Assembly (NCBI RefSeq): GCF_003182475.1
Contig: NZ_QGTS01000002.1
Coordinates: forward strand, 391,749 to 455,748
Direction: 5' to 3'
DNA from: Mangrovibacter plantisponsor
Lineage (GTDB): Bacteria; Pseudomonadota; Gammaproteobacteria; Enterobacterales; Enterobacteriaceae
DNA length: 64,000 nucleotides
Below, piece by piece: positions 52,761 through 61,852 of this stretch. The stretch's first letter is position 1. Every line of letters starts with the position of its first letter. A program made the translations under genes and the position numbers. The notes under the pieces were generated by a model, which did no database searches, had not been told where the DNA came from, and saw only the letters and a program-made list of their open reading frames with translations.

Positions 52761-53276
52761 TCAGAACTTATAACCGACACCCAGGTTCCAGGTGCCCACC
52801 TGTACATGGCCTGCTGAACCATATTCATACCCGGCATCCAGCACGATATTTTGGTACGGGTTGAACTGCAAACCTGCGCCATAAACCAGCATTGATGTGT
52901 CGTGGTCCTGGTTTACACCGTTACGGCTGAACTTGTCTTTAGCATAGCCGTAGCCGATATCGGTATACACGCTGGCCCAGTCGGTAATGCGGTAAGTTGG
53001 GCCGGCTTTCACAGAGAAATAGTGGTGGTCGCCATCGCCGGAATCACTGTAGTTATTACCGGTATAGGTCATGCCGCCCATCACGCCCCAGTCATCATTC
53101 AGTTCATAACGGTACTGCAACTGAACACCGTTCGCATCGCTACCGTGGGTATGGTTAAAGTGGCTCTGGGCATAACTGATAGTTGCACTACTGTCGCCTG
53201 CAGCGGCATTCGCCACACCAATGGTGGAAGTTAAACCGGCAAGTGACAAAGCAGAATAAAGAATAATTTTTTTCAT
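52761..53276 (-). CDS. Ail/Lom/OmpX-family outer-membrane protein
   Basis: A 171-residue precursor. Signal peptide about residues 1-24 (MKKIILYSALSLAGL...ANA), then a predicted eight-stranded barrel with alternating residues: SATISYAQSHF, GVQLQYRYELNDDWGVMGGMTYTG, YFSVKAGPTYRITDWASVYTDIGYGYAK, MLVYGAGLQFNPYQNIVLDAGYEY and the closing TWNLGVGYKF with terminal Phe. Members of this family (OmpX, Ail, PagC) act in adhesion, serum resistance or envelope stress. GGATATCC before ATG 53276 includes the ribosome site. Histidine- and aspartate-rich loops (HFNHTHGSDANG, SDSGDGDHHYF) are notable and might bind metal. Confidence 0.9.
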   Translation of the reverse strand: MKKIILYSALSLAGLTSTIGVANAAAGDSSATISYAQSHFNHTHGSDANGVQLQYRYELNDDWGVMGGMTYTGNNYSDSGDGDHHYFSVKAGPTYRITDWASVYTDIGYGYAKDKFSRNGVNQDHDTSMLVYGAGLQFNPYQNIVLDAGYEYGSAGHVQVGTWNLGVGYKF

Positions 53277-54007
53277 AGTGGATATCCTTATTTAAGACAT
53301 GAGCGCATTTGCTTCACGTCTAATATGCTAGCACCAGAGAATGATGGTTTTTTCTCATTTTGTGAGGTTTGCAAAATAATAACCTGGTTGTTTTATATGA
53401 TTTTATTGTGTTTCGAAAGGTAACTGTGATTCAGACGGCGAGATTATATTTAAAGCTGTATAATAAAGTCGCAGTAGTACTGGTTTTAGCCAGGTTAGTG
53501 ATGTAATTATTTACATCAGTATTACCGGGGAAATATTCACTACTGAAATGAGCGGGGTTACTTAATTACATACTGGCAATTCATTTTTTCCTGGTGGCTG
53601 TCTCGCTAATCGTTGAAGTTGTTCGCTGCAAGCCCTCCGTTACCCCCAACAGGCCGTATACCTCTGTTCTCCGGTATTAAAAGGGGGCATTACCCTGCGT
53701 GGTAAACACCTCTGAACCCTGCCTGAAAGCATGAGTTACCGGCTCACGAACAGTAATTAGCAAAGATTGCGCCAGGTACTGCTGTTGCCAGGTGAGTGTT
53801 TTTAGCTTTTTATCCTGCTAAATGGTTTTTTTAAATGATGAGCAACTGCCGGTGCACGGTAATAAATGTGTCATTAAGATGAATCTTACCTAAGGGGCGT
53901 TTTTAGCAGAATGTGCGAAATTTCACTTAGTGATAATGATATTGAAATTAGTAATCATTCGCATTAATTTGCATATCTCTTTTACACACAGGGATATCTT
54001 CAACACC
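53277..54007. other. Spacer upstream of the siderophore receptor
   Basis: About 730 bases without a supported gene apart from an in-frame extension of the receptor to 53930 that overlaps the Fur region. It must carry the OmpX-like promoter at its left end and the iron-regulated receptor promoter at its right end. Confidence 0.5.
53932..53966. promoter_or_regulatory. Fur-box region before the FepA-like receptor
   Basis: GATAATGATATTGAAATTAGTAATCATTCGCATT contains overlapping GATAAT/AATCATT hexamers of the Fur type. The first ten bases match the canonical left arm GATAATGATA; the right arm is less exact. It lies 40-75 bases before the receptor start. Confidence 0.7.
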
Positions 54008-56296
54008 ATGAACAAGCATATCTATAAAATTTCGCTGCTCAGTTCGCTCATTGCAGGCAGCCTTGCCATTCATGCTGCTCATGCTGAGGAGGTTGATACA
54101 CAAACCAGCCAGCAGCAACTCAAACCCGTGGCGAAAAGCCCGGATAACAAGCCGGTTACTGATAATAAAAAGAACAGTGACGATACCATGGTGGTAACGG
54201 CAAGAGAGCAAACGCTCCAGGCGCCGGGTGTGTCAATTATTGACAGCGAAGCAATTAAAAAGCACCCCATTCAGCGTGATGTATCAGAAATTATCCGCAC
54301 CATGCCCGGAGTGAACCTGACCGGTAACTCCAGCAGCGGGCAGCGCGGCAATAACCGGCAGATAGATATCCGTGGGATGGGGCCGGAAAATACACTGATT
54401 TTGGTGGATGGCATGCCCGTAACCAGCCGTAACTCCGTGCGCTACGGCTGGCGTGGTGAGCGTGATACCCGGGGGGACAGCAACTGGGTGCCGCCAGAAA
54501 TGATCGACCACATTGAAGTGATTCGCGGCCCGGCGGCGGCAATTTACGGCAATGGTGCAATGGGCGGTGTGGTAAACATTGTCACCAAACGGGCGGCCAA
54601 TGAATGGCACGGCAGTTTTAACACTTACTACAACGTTCCGGAGCATAAGTCTGAAGGGGCGACAAAGCGTTACAATATGAACCTGAGTGGTGCGCTGGCA
54701 GATAACCTGACTATGCGCCTGTATGGTAACTGGAGCAAAACCCAGGCCGATGCTCAGGATATCAATGAAGGCCACCAGGCTGAGCGTACCGGTAAATATG
54801 CCGGGCAGTATCCGGCAGGGCGTGAAGGGGTAATTAATAAGAATATCAATGCCGCATTGCGCTGGGAATTTATGCCCATGCAGGCACTGGAGCTTGATGC
54901 CGGGTACAGCCGCCAGGGCAACCTGTATGCGGGCGATACTCAAAACACTAACAGTAGTAAAGTGACCAAAGCCTGGTATGGCAAAGAGACCAATATACTT
55001 TACCGCCAGACCGTAGCGCTGAAATACACTGGCGCCTGGGACAACGGTGTTACCACCAATAACTACATACAGCTCGAAAAAACACGCAACACGCGGTTAA
55101 AAGAAGGCCTGTCTGGCGGTGTGGAAGGGATGTTCACCACCACGGGTACCGGTTTTTCCACCATCACACTGAATGACACAAACCTGCATTCTGATATTAA
55201 TATCCCGTTCGACTTATGGGTAAATCAGACTGTCACGTTCGGTGCGGAAATGAACCACCAGTCGATGAAAGACCCGACATCCAACTCGCTGACAACCAGC
55301 TCAACAGTGAGCGGGGTTTCAGATTCAAACCGTAGCCAGTACAGCTCGGCGGACATCTATGGCGTTTATACCGAAGACAATATCGACCTGACAGACTCCA
55401 CCCGGTTAACCCCTGGTTTGCGCTTCAACTACCAGAGTATTACCGGGAGTAACTTCAGCCCGGCGCTGAACCTGTCTCAGGAGCTGGGTAGTGATTTCAC
55501 GCTGAAAATGGGTATTGCCCGTGCATGGAAAGCTCCTAACCTGTACCAAACCAACCCCAACTACCTGCTCTACAGCAGTGGCAACGGGTGTTATGCCAGT
55601 TCAGGCAGTTGCTACCTGCAGGGCAATAAAGACCTTAAAGCGGAAACCAGCGTAAACAAAGAGATTGGCATTGAATATCACCACGATGAGGTGCAGGCCG
55701 GTTTAACCTGGTATCGCAATGATTACCGCAACAAAATTGAAGCCGGTTATTCGGCGGAGTATTCCAACGGCACCTCGGATGTCTATAAATGGGAGAACGT
55801 CCCTAAAGCGGTTGTCCAGGGGTTGGAAGGGACATTTAACTTCCCAATCAGTGATTCTGTGAAGATGAAAAACAACTTCACTTATATTATTGAAAATAAG
55901 AACAAAACAACCAGTGACTACCTGACTATTATTCCGAAGTACACCATCAACTCAATTGTTGACTGGCAGGCGACGAATGATTTGTCGGTCCAGGGCACAA
56001 TGACCTGGTATGGCAAGCAAAAACCGAAAAAATACAACGACAAAGGGGAAGCGACTTCAGGGAGTGAAACCTGGGCTGTTTCGCCTTACGCGTTGTTTGG
56101 GATGAGTGCTACCTATAACATCAACAAATATATCGACATCACAGGCGGGATCGATAATTTGCTTGATAAACGCCACTTCCGTGAAGGGAACTCAACCACC
56201 TCAGGCAGTGGCACCACTTATGCCTACGGTGCGGGTGCACGGACTTATAATGAGTCTGGCCGTACCTACTATATGGAATTAGGCATGCATTTCTGA
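54008..56296 (+). CDS. TonB-dependent catecholate siderophore receptor (FepA/IroN family, FepA-like)
   Basis: A 762-residue outer-membrane receptor: signal peptide 1-26, TonB box DDTMVVTA, plug domain with IIRTMPGVNLTGNSSSGQRGNNRQIDIRGMGPENTLIL and GERDTRGDSNWVPPEM, then a 22-strand barrel ending in Phe (GRTYYMELGMHF). Long blocks match FepA (EGATKRYNMNLSG, YSRQGNLYAGDTQNTN, RAWKAPNLYQTNPNYLLYS, WYGKQKPKKYN) more than IroN. The linker from signal cleavage to TonB box is about 31 residues, some 20 longer than in FepA. ATG 54008 gives a proper signal peptide. It precedes iroBCD in the same direction under Fur-type control, so salmochelin or enterobactin uptake is inferred. Confidence 0.9.
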   Translation: MNKHIYKISLLSSLIAGSLAIHAAHAEEVDTQTSQQQLKPVAKSPDNKPVTDNKKNSDDTMVVTAREQTLQAPGVSIIDSEAIKKHPIQRDVSEIIRTMPGVNLTGNSSSGQRGNNRQIDIRGMGPENTLILVDGMPVTSRNSVRYGWRGERDTRGDSNWVPPEMIDHIEVIRGPAAAIYGNGAMGGVVNIVTKRAANEWHGSFNTYYNVPEHKSEGATKRYNMNLSGALADNLTMRLYGNWSKTQADAQDINEGHQAERTGKYAGQYPAGREGVINKNINAALRWEFMPMQALELDAGYSRQGNLYAGDTQNTNSSKVTKAWYGKETNILYRQTVALKYTGAWDNGVTTNNYIQLEKTRNTRLKEGLSGGVEGMFTTTGTGFSTITLNDTNLHSDINIPFDLWVNQTVTFGAEMNHQSMKDPTSNSLTTSSTVSGVSDSNRSQYSSADIYGVYTEDNIDLTDSTRLTPGLRFNYQSITGSNFSPALNLSQELGSDFTLKMGIARAWKAPNLYQTNPNYLLYSSGNGCYASSGSCYLQGNKDLKAETSVNKEIGIEYHHDEVQAGLTWYRNDYRNKIEAGYSAEYSNGTSDVYKWENVPKAVVQGLEGTFNFPISDSVKMKNNFTYIIENKNKTTSDYLTIIPKYTINSIVDWQATNDLSVQGTMTWYGKQKPKKYNDKGEATSGSETWAVSPYALFGMSATYNINKYIDITGGIDNLLDKRHFREGNSTTSGSGTTYAYGAGARTYNESGRTYYMELGMHF

Positions 56297-56318
56297 CAGG
56301 GAATTTCCAACGGTAAGT

Positions 56319-56364
56319 AACCTGCCTTCCCCTGGTGTTGTGCGCTGGCACCGGGCGGCAGGTT
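56319..56364 (+). terminator. Long hairpin after the receptor gene
   Basis: AACCTGCC (56319-56326) pairs with GGCAGGTT (56357-56364), with an inner CCTGGTG/CACCGGG stem. No T-run follows. It separates the receptor from the Fur-controlled iroBCD promoter. Confidence 0.5.
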
Positions 56365-56453
56365 GCTGCAAATAACGGGGAATAACGCTTTTTGACTGCG
56401 GAAAGTCTTAATTTGGCAGGCCAGTCAGATTTATCTTGAGAAATAATAATCAC

Positions 56454-56472
56454 AATGATAATAATTATCATT
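56454..56472. promoter_or_regulatory. Perfect 19-bp Fur box before iroB
   Basis: AATGATAAT-A-ATTATCATT, an exact 9-1-9 inverted repeat in line with the Fur consensus. It lies about 400 bases upstream of the iroB start, so a long leader or a second promoter is possible. The region from here to 56876 has no supported gene. Confidence 0.85.
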
Positions 56473-56876
56473 AATATTTAAAATATAATGAGCGGGAATA
56501 ATTAACCGGCAGCACGGCATTTTAGTCGTGAAAAACCGTGCGCGTTGTGGGTTTTCTCCTGGAGACTCCCCACAGAACATAACCCGTTTACCTTACTTTC
56601 AGGATGGCAGTTTTCGGTATTAAGCAGGGTAAATGCTTATGCCGTTTAGCGAGGAACAGAACGCTTACTGAGCGTTGGCAAAGTTGGGCAATGGACAGCC
56701 CAGCAGGCAGCACAACGGCATTATTGGTTCACAAATTAATGCCGGGAATAACTGCCTGCACCGGAATGAAAAAGACGTGGCGTTAACACTGGCCCGGAAG
56801 CGGTAAACAGACCGCCCGGATGCTGTTTTGCGCCCAATTTTCAGCTTCAGTTCGTCAAGCGGAGAGGGATTTTCTC

Positions 56877-57992
56877 ATGCGTATTCTTTTTGTGGGGCCA
56901 CCACTGTATGGCTTGTTGTACCCCGTATTTTCACTTGCTCAGGCATTCCGCGTTAATGGCCATGAAGTACTGGTTGCCAGTAACGGAAAATTCGCGCAAA
57001 AAGCGGCAGAAGCAGGGCTGGTCGCATTCGATGCCGCGCCGGGTTTTGATTCAGAAGCAGATTACCGGCGGCGGGAAGACCTGCGTAAGAAAAATAACGT
57101 TGGCACTAAAATGGGCAATTTCTCTTTCTTCAGTGAAGAGATGGCCGACAGCCTGGTGGAATTTACCCGCCACTGGCAGCCTGATTTAATTGTCTACCCG
57201 CCTTTAGGCGTTATCGGGCCGATGCTGGCGGCGAAATTTGGTATCCCGGTGGTCATGCAAACTGTCGGATTCGCCCATAAACCCTGGCATATCAAAGGGG
57301 TGACGCGCTCGTTGTCTGATGCCTATGCACGCCATGGTGTAAGCGCACCACCAAGGGATTTAGCCTGGATTGATGTCACTCCACCCAGCATGAGTATTCT
57401 GGAAAACGACGGTGAACCCGTTATTCCCATGCAATATGTTCCCTATAACGGCGGCGCCGTATGGGAAAAATGGTGGGAGCGCACAACAGGGCGCAAAAGA
57501 TTGTTGGTAAGCCTTGGGACAGTGAAACCCATGGTCGACGGGCTGGATTTGATTTCCTGGGTTATGGATTCTGCCGATGAAGTGGATGCGGAGATAATCC
57601 TGCATTTGTCAGCCAATGCCCGGGCTGAATTACGCCACTTACCCCCCAATGTACGCCTTGTCGACTGGATCCCGATGGGGTTGTTCCTCAATGGCGCTGA
57701 TGGGTTTATTCACCATGGCGGTGCCGGAAATACTCTGACGGCGTTGCATGCCGGTATACCACAAATTGTCTTTGGCCAGGGTGCAGACCGCCCAGTCAAC
57801 GCCAAAGCAGTGGTTGAGCGTGGCTGCGGCATTATTCCTGATGAGCGTGGGCTTTCCAGCGACCTTATCAATAGTTTCCTGGCCGACAGTGCCTTGCAGG
57901 ATGCTTCATTGCAGGTTGCCCGTGAAATGGCTGCACAACCAACACCGACAGACGTGGCAAACCGCCTGGTTGCCCAATTACAGCACGCCTGA
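56877..57992 (+). CDS. iroB: IroB, C-glucosyltransferase of enterobactin
   Basis: A 371-residue GT-B (GT1) enzyme, the same length as known IroB. It starts MRILFVGPPLYGLLYPVFSLAQAF, and has the donor-binding C-terminal motif GFIHHGGAGNTLTALHAGIPQIVFGQGADRPVNA. IroB attaches glucose to the catechol rings of enterobactin to give salmochelins. ATG 56877 has AGAGGG nine bases upstream; an in-frame extension to 56820 lacks the family pattern. It is first in iroBCD, downstream of a perfect Fur box. Confidence 0.95.
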   Translation: MRILFVGPPLYGLLYPVFSLAQAFRVNGHEVLVASNGKFAQKAAEAGLVAFDAAPGFDSEADYRRREDLRKKNNVGTKMGNFSFFSEEMADSLVEFTRHWQPDLIVYPPLGVIGPMLAAKFGIPVVMQTVGFAHKPWHIKGVTRSLSDAYARHGVSAPPRDLAWIDVTPPSMSILENDGEPVIPMQYVPYNGGAVWEKWWERTTGRKRLLVSLGTVKPMVDGLDLISWVMDSADEVDAEIILHLSANARAELRHLPPNVRLVDWIPMGLFLNGADGFIHHGGAGNTLTALHAGIPQIVFGQGADRPVNAKAVVERGCGIIPDERGLSSDLINSFLADSALQDASLQVAREMAAQPTPTDVANRLVAQLQHA

Positions 57993-58105
57993 CCGCAGCG
58001 TGTAACAGGCAATACGGCGCACAGTTTTGCGCCAAAACTCACAGTAACTACGTGCAGGCGGTTAACTGCAACGTAGCTATTATTCAGACCGATGAAGGAG
58101 GCTTG

Positions 58106-61100
58106 ATGCCCACCGCTCAAACCCCAAAACCCGCTGGTTCGTGGCTGGTTCGTCTTGCCAGCGTGTGCTGGGAGCGTAAGACGTTAAGCGTGATTGTTGT
58201 GCTGGCTTCGGTCACAACAATCATTTTTGCTGCACTGACACCATTATTGACGCGCCAGGCGGTAAATGACGCGCTGGCAGGTAACACCACTCATCTGCCC
58301 ATGCTGGCCTGTGGCCTGCTGCTGATCGCCCTGTTTGATTTTATGGGTAACTATGTGCGACGCGGTTATGCCGGAGAACTCTCACTATGGGTTCAGCATA
58401 CGTTGCGGGGCAGGGCATTCGACAGCATCCAGAATCTGGACGGAGCAGGTCTTGACGCGTTACGTACCGGCCAGGTCATTTCACGCACCAACAGTGATTT
58501 ACAACAGGTGCATATGTTGTTGCAGATGTGCCCGGTGCCACTGGCAGTGCTGACCTACTACGTTGCCGGCATGGTAGTTATGCTGTGGATGTCTCCGGCG
58601 ATGACACTGATTGTTGTCGCTGTTCTTGCCTGCCTGGCGGTGACGGCATTGCGGGCGCGGCGCAGGGTCTTTGCCCAGACCGGGCTGGCATCAGACCAGC
58701 TGGCAAGCCTTACCGAGCATATTCGCGAAGTGCTGGCGCAGATAGCCATGGTTAAATCATCGGTAGCTGAATTACGTGAAATGCGCTGGCTGGACAGCCA
58801 GTCTCGCCAGATTGTCCGCGCCCGTATTGGGGCCGCTATCAGCCAGGCTATGCCGGGAGCAACCATGCTGGCATTACCGGTACTGGGGCAACTGGTGTTG
58901 CTGGCTTATGGTGGCTGGGCGGTAACGACCGGCAGGACAGACCTGGGGACTTTTGTGGCTTTTGCCAGTTTCCTGGCCATGCTGACCGGGCCAACCCGGG
59001 TACTGGCTTCATTTTTAGTGATAGCACAGCGAACCCAGGCTTCGGCTGAACGCGTGTTTTCCCTGATTGATACCCGCCCACAAATGCAGGATGGCACGCA
59101 GCCTGTGGCAGGTAAATTACTGGGCATGGAACTGGACAACGTTGAGTTTGCTTACCAGCAAGGAAAGCCGGTATTACAGGGTGTCTCCTTTTCCATTCAG
59201 GCTGGTGAGACCGTTGCCGTAGTTGGGGCATCGGGTTCGGGGAAATCCACGCTGCTGATGTTACTGGCCAGGTTCTACGACCCTTCTGCCGGGGCGTTAT
59301 GGTTAACTACCGGGCAAGGGAGGCAGAACATTGCCGACATTCGGCTTGAAGCATTGCGCCGCCGGGTAGGGGTGGTTTTCGAAGAGACTTTCCTGTTTGC
59401 AGGAACAGTGGCAGAGAATATTGCTTATGGTCACCCGGATGCCACCGAAGAGGATATTCACCAGGCCGCCCGTGCGGCCGGGGCGCTGGGCTTTATTACC
59501 GCGCTGCCTCAGGGCTTTGCAACCCGGCTGGCGGAGCGGGCGAGTAATCTGTCTGGCGGGCAGCGCCAGCGTATTGCCCTGGCGCGTGCTTTACTAACGG
59601 CACCCGAGTTACTGATTCTGGACGATTCAACATCTGCAGTCGATGCCGGTACTGAAGCAGAAATTAACACGGCGCTTGGTCGCTATGCTGACCAGGACCA
59701 CATGCTGTTGGTTATTGCCCGGCGGCGCTCCACTCTGCAACTTGCCAGTAAAATCGTGGTGCTGGATGGCGGGCAGGTTGTGGATGTCGGGACTCAGGCA
59801 GAGCTGGAAGCGCGTTGCCCGGCGTTTGGTCAGTTGATGTCCGGAAACAGTGAGTTTCTGCAGGCACCGGCGGGCAGTGAACTTTGGCCACAGGGAAACG
59901 TTCTGTCGCGTGATGACGAGGTAAAGCGGCAGCATGAAAGTAGCGTGAAAGCAGGTGGTTTCCGTGGCCGCATGTGCCGTGTCCCCGAACAGGCTGTCCA
60001 GCTGGCAATGGGCGGGCATGGCAAGCGGGTGTCGGCGTTGTTACCGCCGGTTGCCTGGATGTTTATCACCGCGGCGTTATTAATTGCGCTCGATTCCGCA
60101 GCCGGGGTGGGGGTATTAGTGTTGTTGCAGCGGGGGATAGACCAGGGCGTTGTCGCGGGGAATATGGCGGTTATTGGCGAATGTGCGGCGCTGGCTGTGG
60201 CGTTGGTTGCTATAAGCTGGTGTTGCTACGCTCTGCAGACCATTATTTCCACGCGTGCGGCAGAGTCTGTGCAGCATACTGTTCGGTTGCGCAGTTTTGG
60301 GCAGTTATTGCGCCTGAAATTGCCTTACCACGAAGCCAATGCAGATTCGCGCCTGACGCGGATGACTGTAGATGTCGATTCCCTGGCGCGTTTTTTACAA
60401 AACGGCCTGGCCAGTACCGCTACCAGTCTGATAACCATGGCGGCGATTGCCGTAGCCATGTTCTGGCTGGATCCTGTACTGGCGTTGGTGGCATTCGCAG
60501 GAATACCTGTGGTGCTACTGGCAACCTGGGTATACCGCCGCCTGAGCTCTCCGGCTTACGCGCAGGCGCGCCTGGAAATTGGTAAGGTTAACAGCACGCT
60601 GCAGGAGAAAGTCTCCGGGTTACGTGTAGTGCAGTCTCACGGGCAACAGCGTGCCGAAGCTGCCAAATTACGTACGCTTTCAGACCGTTTCCGGGCGACA
60701 AGGGTGCGCGCGCAAAAATACCTTGCGGTCTATTTCCCCTTGTTAACTTTCTGCACCGAGGCTGCTTATGCCGCTGTATTGCTGGTTGGTGCATCCCGGG
60801 TGGCAGAAGGAGAGATGACTGCAGGTGTACTGGCTGCATTCTTTTTACTCCTGGGGCAGTTTTATGGGCCGGTGCAGCAACTCTCCGGTATTGTTGATGC
60901 CTGGCAGCAGGCTTCGGCCAGCAGTCAGCATATTAATACCTTGTTGGCGACACCAGGTGCTGAGGATATTCAGCCAGCCCCCGAACATGTTGCTTTTTCT
61001 CGCTACGGTGAACTGGCCCTGGACAATGTATCGTTCCAGTATCCCGGCAGTTCACAACCCGCTCTTGACCAGTTTTCCCTTGCCATTCCTGCCGGGTCTG

Positions 61101-61783
61101 TCGTGGCGATTGTCGGGAGAAGCGGTGCGGGGAAATCCACCCTTATCAAGTTGATCGCAGGGCTGTACCAACCTTCGGGCGGGCAGATTCGCCTTGATGG
61201 CCGCAATATTGATTCACTGGCGCTGGCAGATTACCGTGCACAGGTTGGCCTGGTGGAACAGGATGTCGCTTTGTTCAGTGGGGATATCGCACAGAATATT
61301 CGCTATTCCAGCCCGCAGCGCACTGATGCTGACGTTGAGCGTGTGGCACAAGAGGTTGGGTTACTGGATACCATAAGCCGCCTGCCGCAAGGTTTCCACA
61401 CACCAGTAAACAACGGTGGCGCTGATTTATCCGCCGGGCAACGCCAGTTAATCGCGCTGGCGCGGGTTCACCTGGCTAACGCGAAAGTGGTTCTGCTTGA
61501 TGAAGCGACCTCCCGGCTTGACCGTATAGCAGAAGACAGGCTGATGGACTCACTGGCTCAGCGGGCCCGCAACCAGGGTGGCATTGCGCTGGTGGTGGCG
61601 CACCGCCTGACAACCGCCCGCCGCTGTGATGCCATTGCAGTCGTGGACCAGAGCCGGGTTGTGCAGTTTGGTACCCATGAAGAACTGGCCGCAGCGCCTG
61701 GGCTGTATGCCAGCCTGTGGCAAGACAGCACAGCAACCCGTACACCGGTAAATGAACCCGTTCCGGGCGCAGTAAAAGCCTGA
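58106..61783 (+). CDS. iroC: IroC, salmochelin ABC exporter (two TMD-NBD units in one chain)
   Basis: A 1225-residue full ABC exporter: TMD1 (about 20-320), NBD1 with Walker A GASGSGKSTL near 373 and signature NLSGGQRQRIALARAL, TMD2 (about 640-900), NBD2 with Walker A GRSGAGKSTL near 1003 and signature DLSAGQRQ. NBD1 looks degenerate: the catalytic glutamate after Walker B is Asp (LILDDSTSAVD) and the H-loop reads VIARRRST with Arg in place of His. NBD2 has canonical LLDEATS and VVAHRLTT. ATG 58106 has AAGGAGG upstream. IroC moves glucosylated enterobactin across the inner membrane. It follows iroB by about 110 bases. Confidence 0.95.
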   Translation: MPTAQTPKPAGSWLVRLASVCWERKTLSVIVVLASVTTIIFAALTPLLTRQAVNDALAGNTTHLPMLACGLLLIALFDFMGNYVRRGYAGELSLWVQHTLRGRAFDSIQNLDGAGLDALRTGQVISRTNSDLQQVHMLLQMCPVPLAVLTYYVAGMVVMLWMSPAMTLIVVAVLACLAVTALRARRRVFAQTGLASDQLASLTEHIREVLAQIAMVKSSVAELREMRWLDSQSRQIVRARIGAAISQAMPGATMLALPVLGQLVLLAYGGWAVTTGRTDLGTFVAFASFLAMLTGPTRVLASFLVIAQRTQASAERVFSLIDTRPQMQDGTQPVAGKLLGMELDNVEFAYQQGKPVLQGVSFSIQAGETVAVVGASGSGKSTLLMLLARFYDPSAGALWLTTGQGRQNIADIRLEALRRRVGVVFEETFLFAGTVAENIAYGHPDATEEDIHQAARAAGALGFITALPQGFATRLAERASNLSGGQRQRIALARALLTAPELLILDDSTSAVDAGTEAEINTALGRYADQDHMLLVIARRRSTLQLASKIVVLDGGQVVDVGTQAELEARCPAFGQLMSGNSEFLQAPAGSELWPQGNVLSRDDEVKRQHESSVKAGGFRGRMCRVPEQAVQLAMGGHGKRVSALLPPVAWMFITAALLIALDSAAGVGVLVLLQRGIDQGVVAGNMAVIGECAALAVALVAISWCCYALQTIISTRAAESVQHTVRLRSFGQLLRLKLPYHEANADSRLTRMTVDVDSLARFLQNGLASTATSLITMAAIAVAMFWLDPVLALVAFAGIPVVLLATWVYRRLSSPAYAQARLEIGKVNSTLQEKVSGLRVVQSHGQQRAEAAKLRTLSDRFRATRVRAQKYLAVYFPLLTFCTEAAYAAVLLVGASRVAEGEMTAGVLAAFFLLLGQFYGPVQQLSGIVDAWQQASASSQHINTLLATPGAEDIQPAPEHVAFSRYGELALDNVSFQYPGSSQPALDQFSLAIPAGSVVAIVGRSGAGKSTLIKLIAGLYQPSGGQIRLDGRNIDSLALADYRAQVGLVEQDVALFSGDIAQNIRYSSPQRTDADVERVAQEVGLLDTISRLPQGFHTPVNNGGADLSAGQRQLIALARVHLANAKVVLLDEATSRLDRIAEDRLMDSLAQRARNQGGIALVVAHRLTTARRCDAIAVVDQSRVVQFGTHEELAAAPGLYASLWQDSTATRTPVNEPVPGAVKA

Positions 61784-61852
61784 ATACCGGGTAAGAGAGC
61801 AAGGTTAGGTAATGAGTCAGCCAGTACTGGCGAAACGACAAGGAGAGAAAGA

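Noticed and set aside
56604..56786. A 60-codon frame between the Fur box and iroB
   Set aside because: No ribosome site, unusual composition, and it lies in the leader of iroB.
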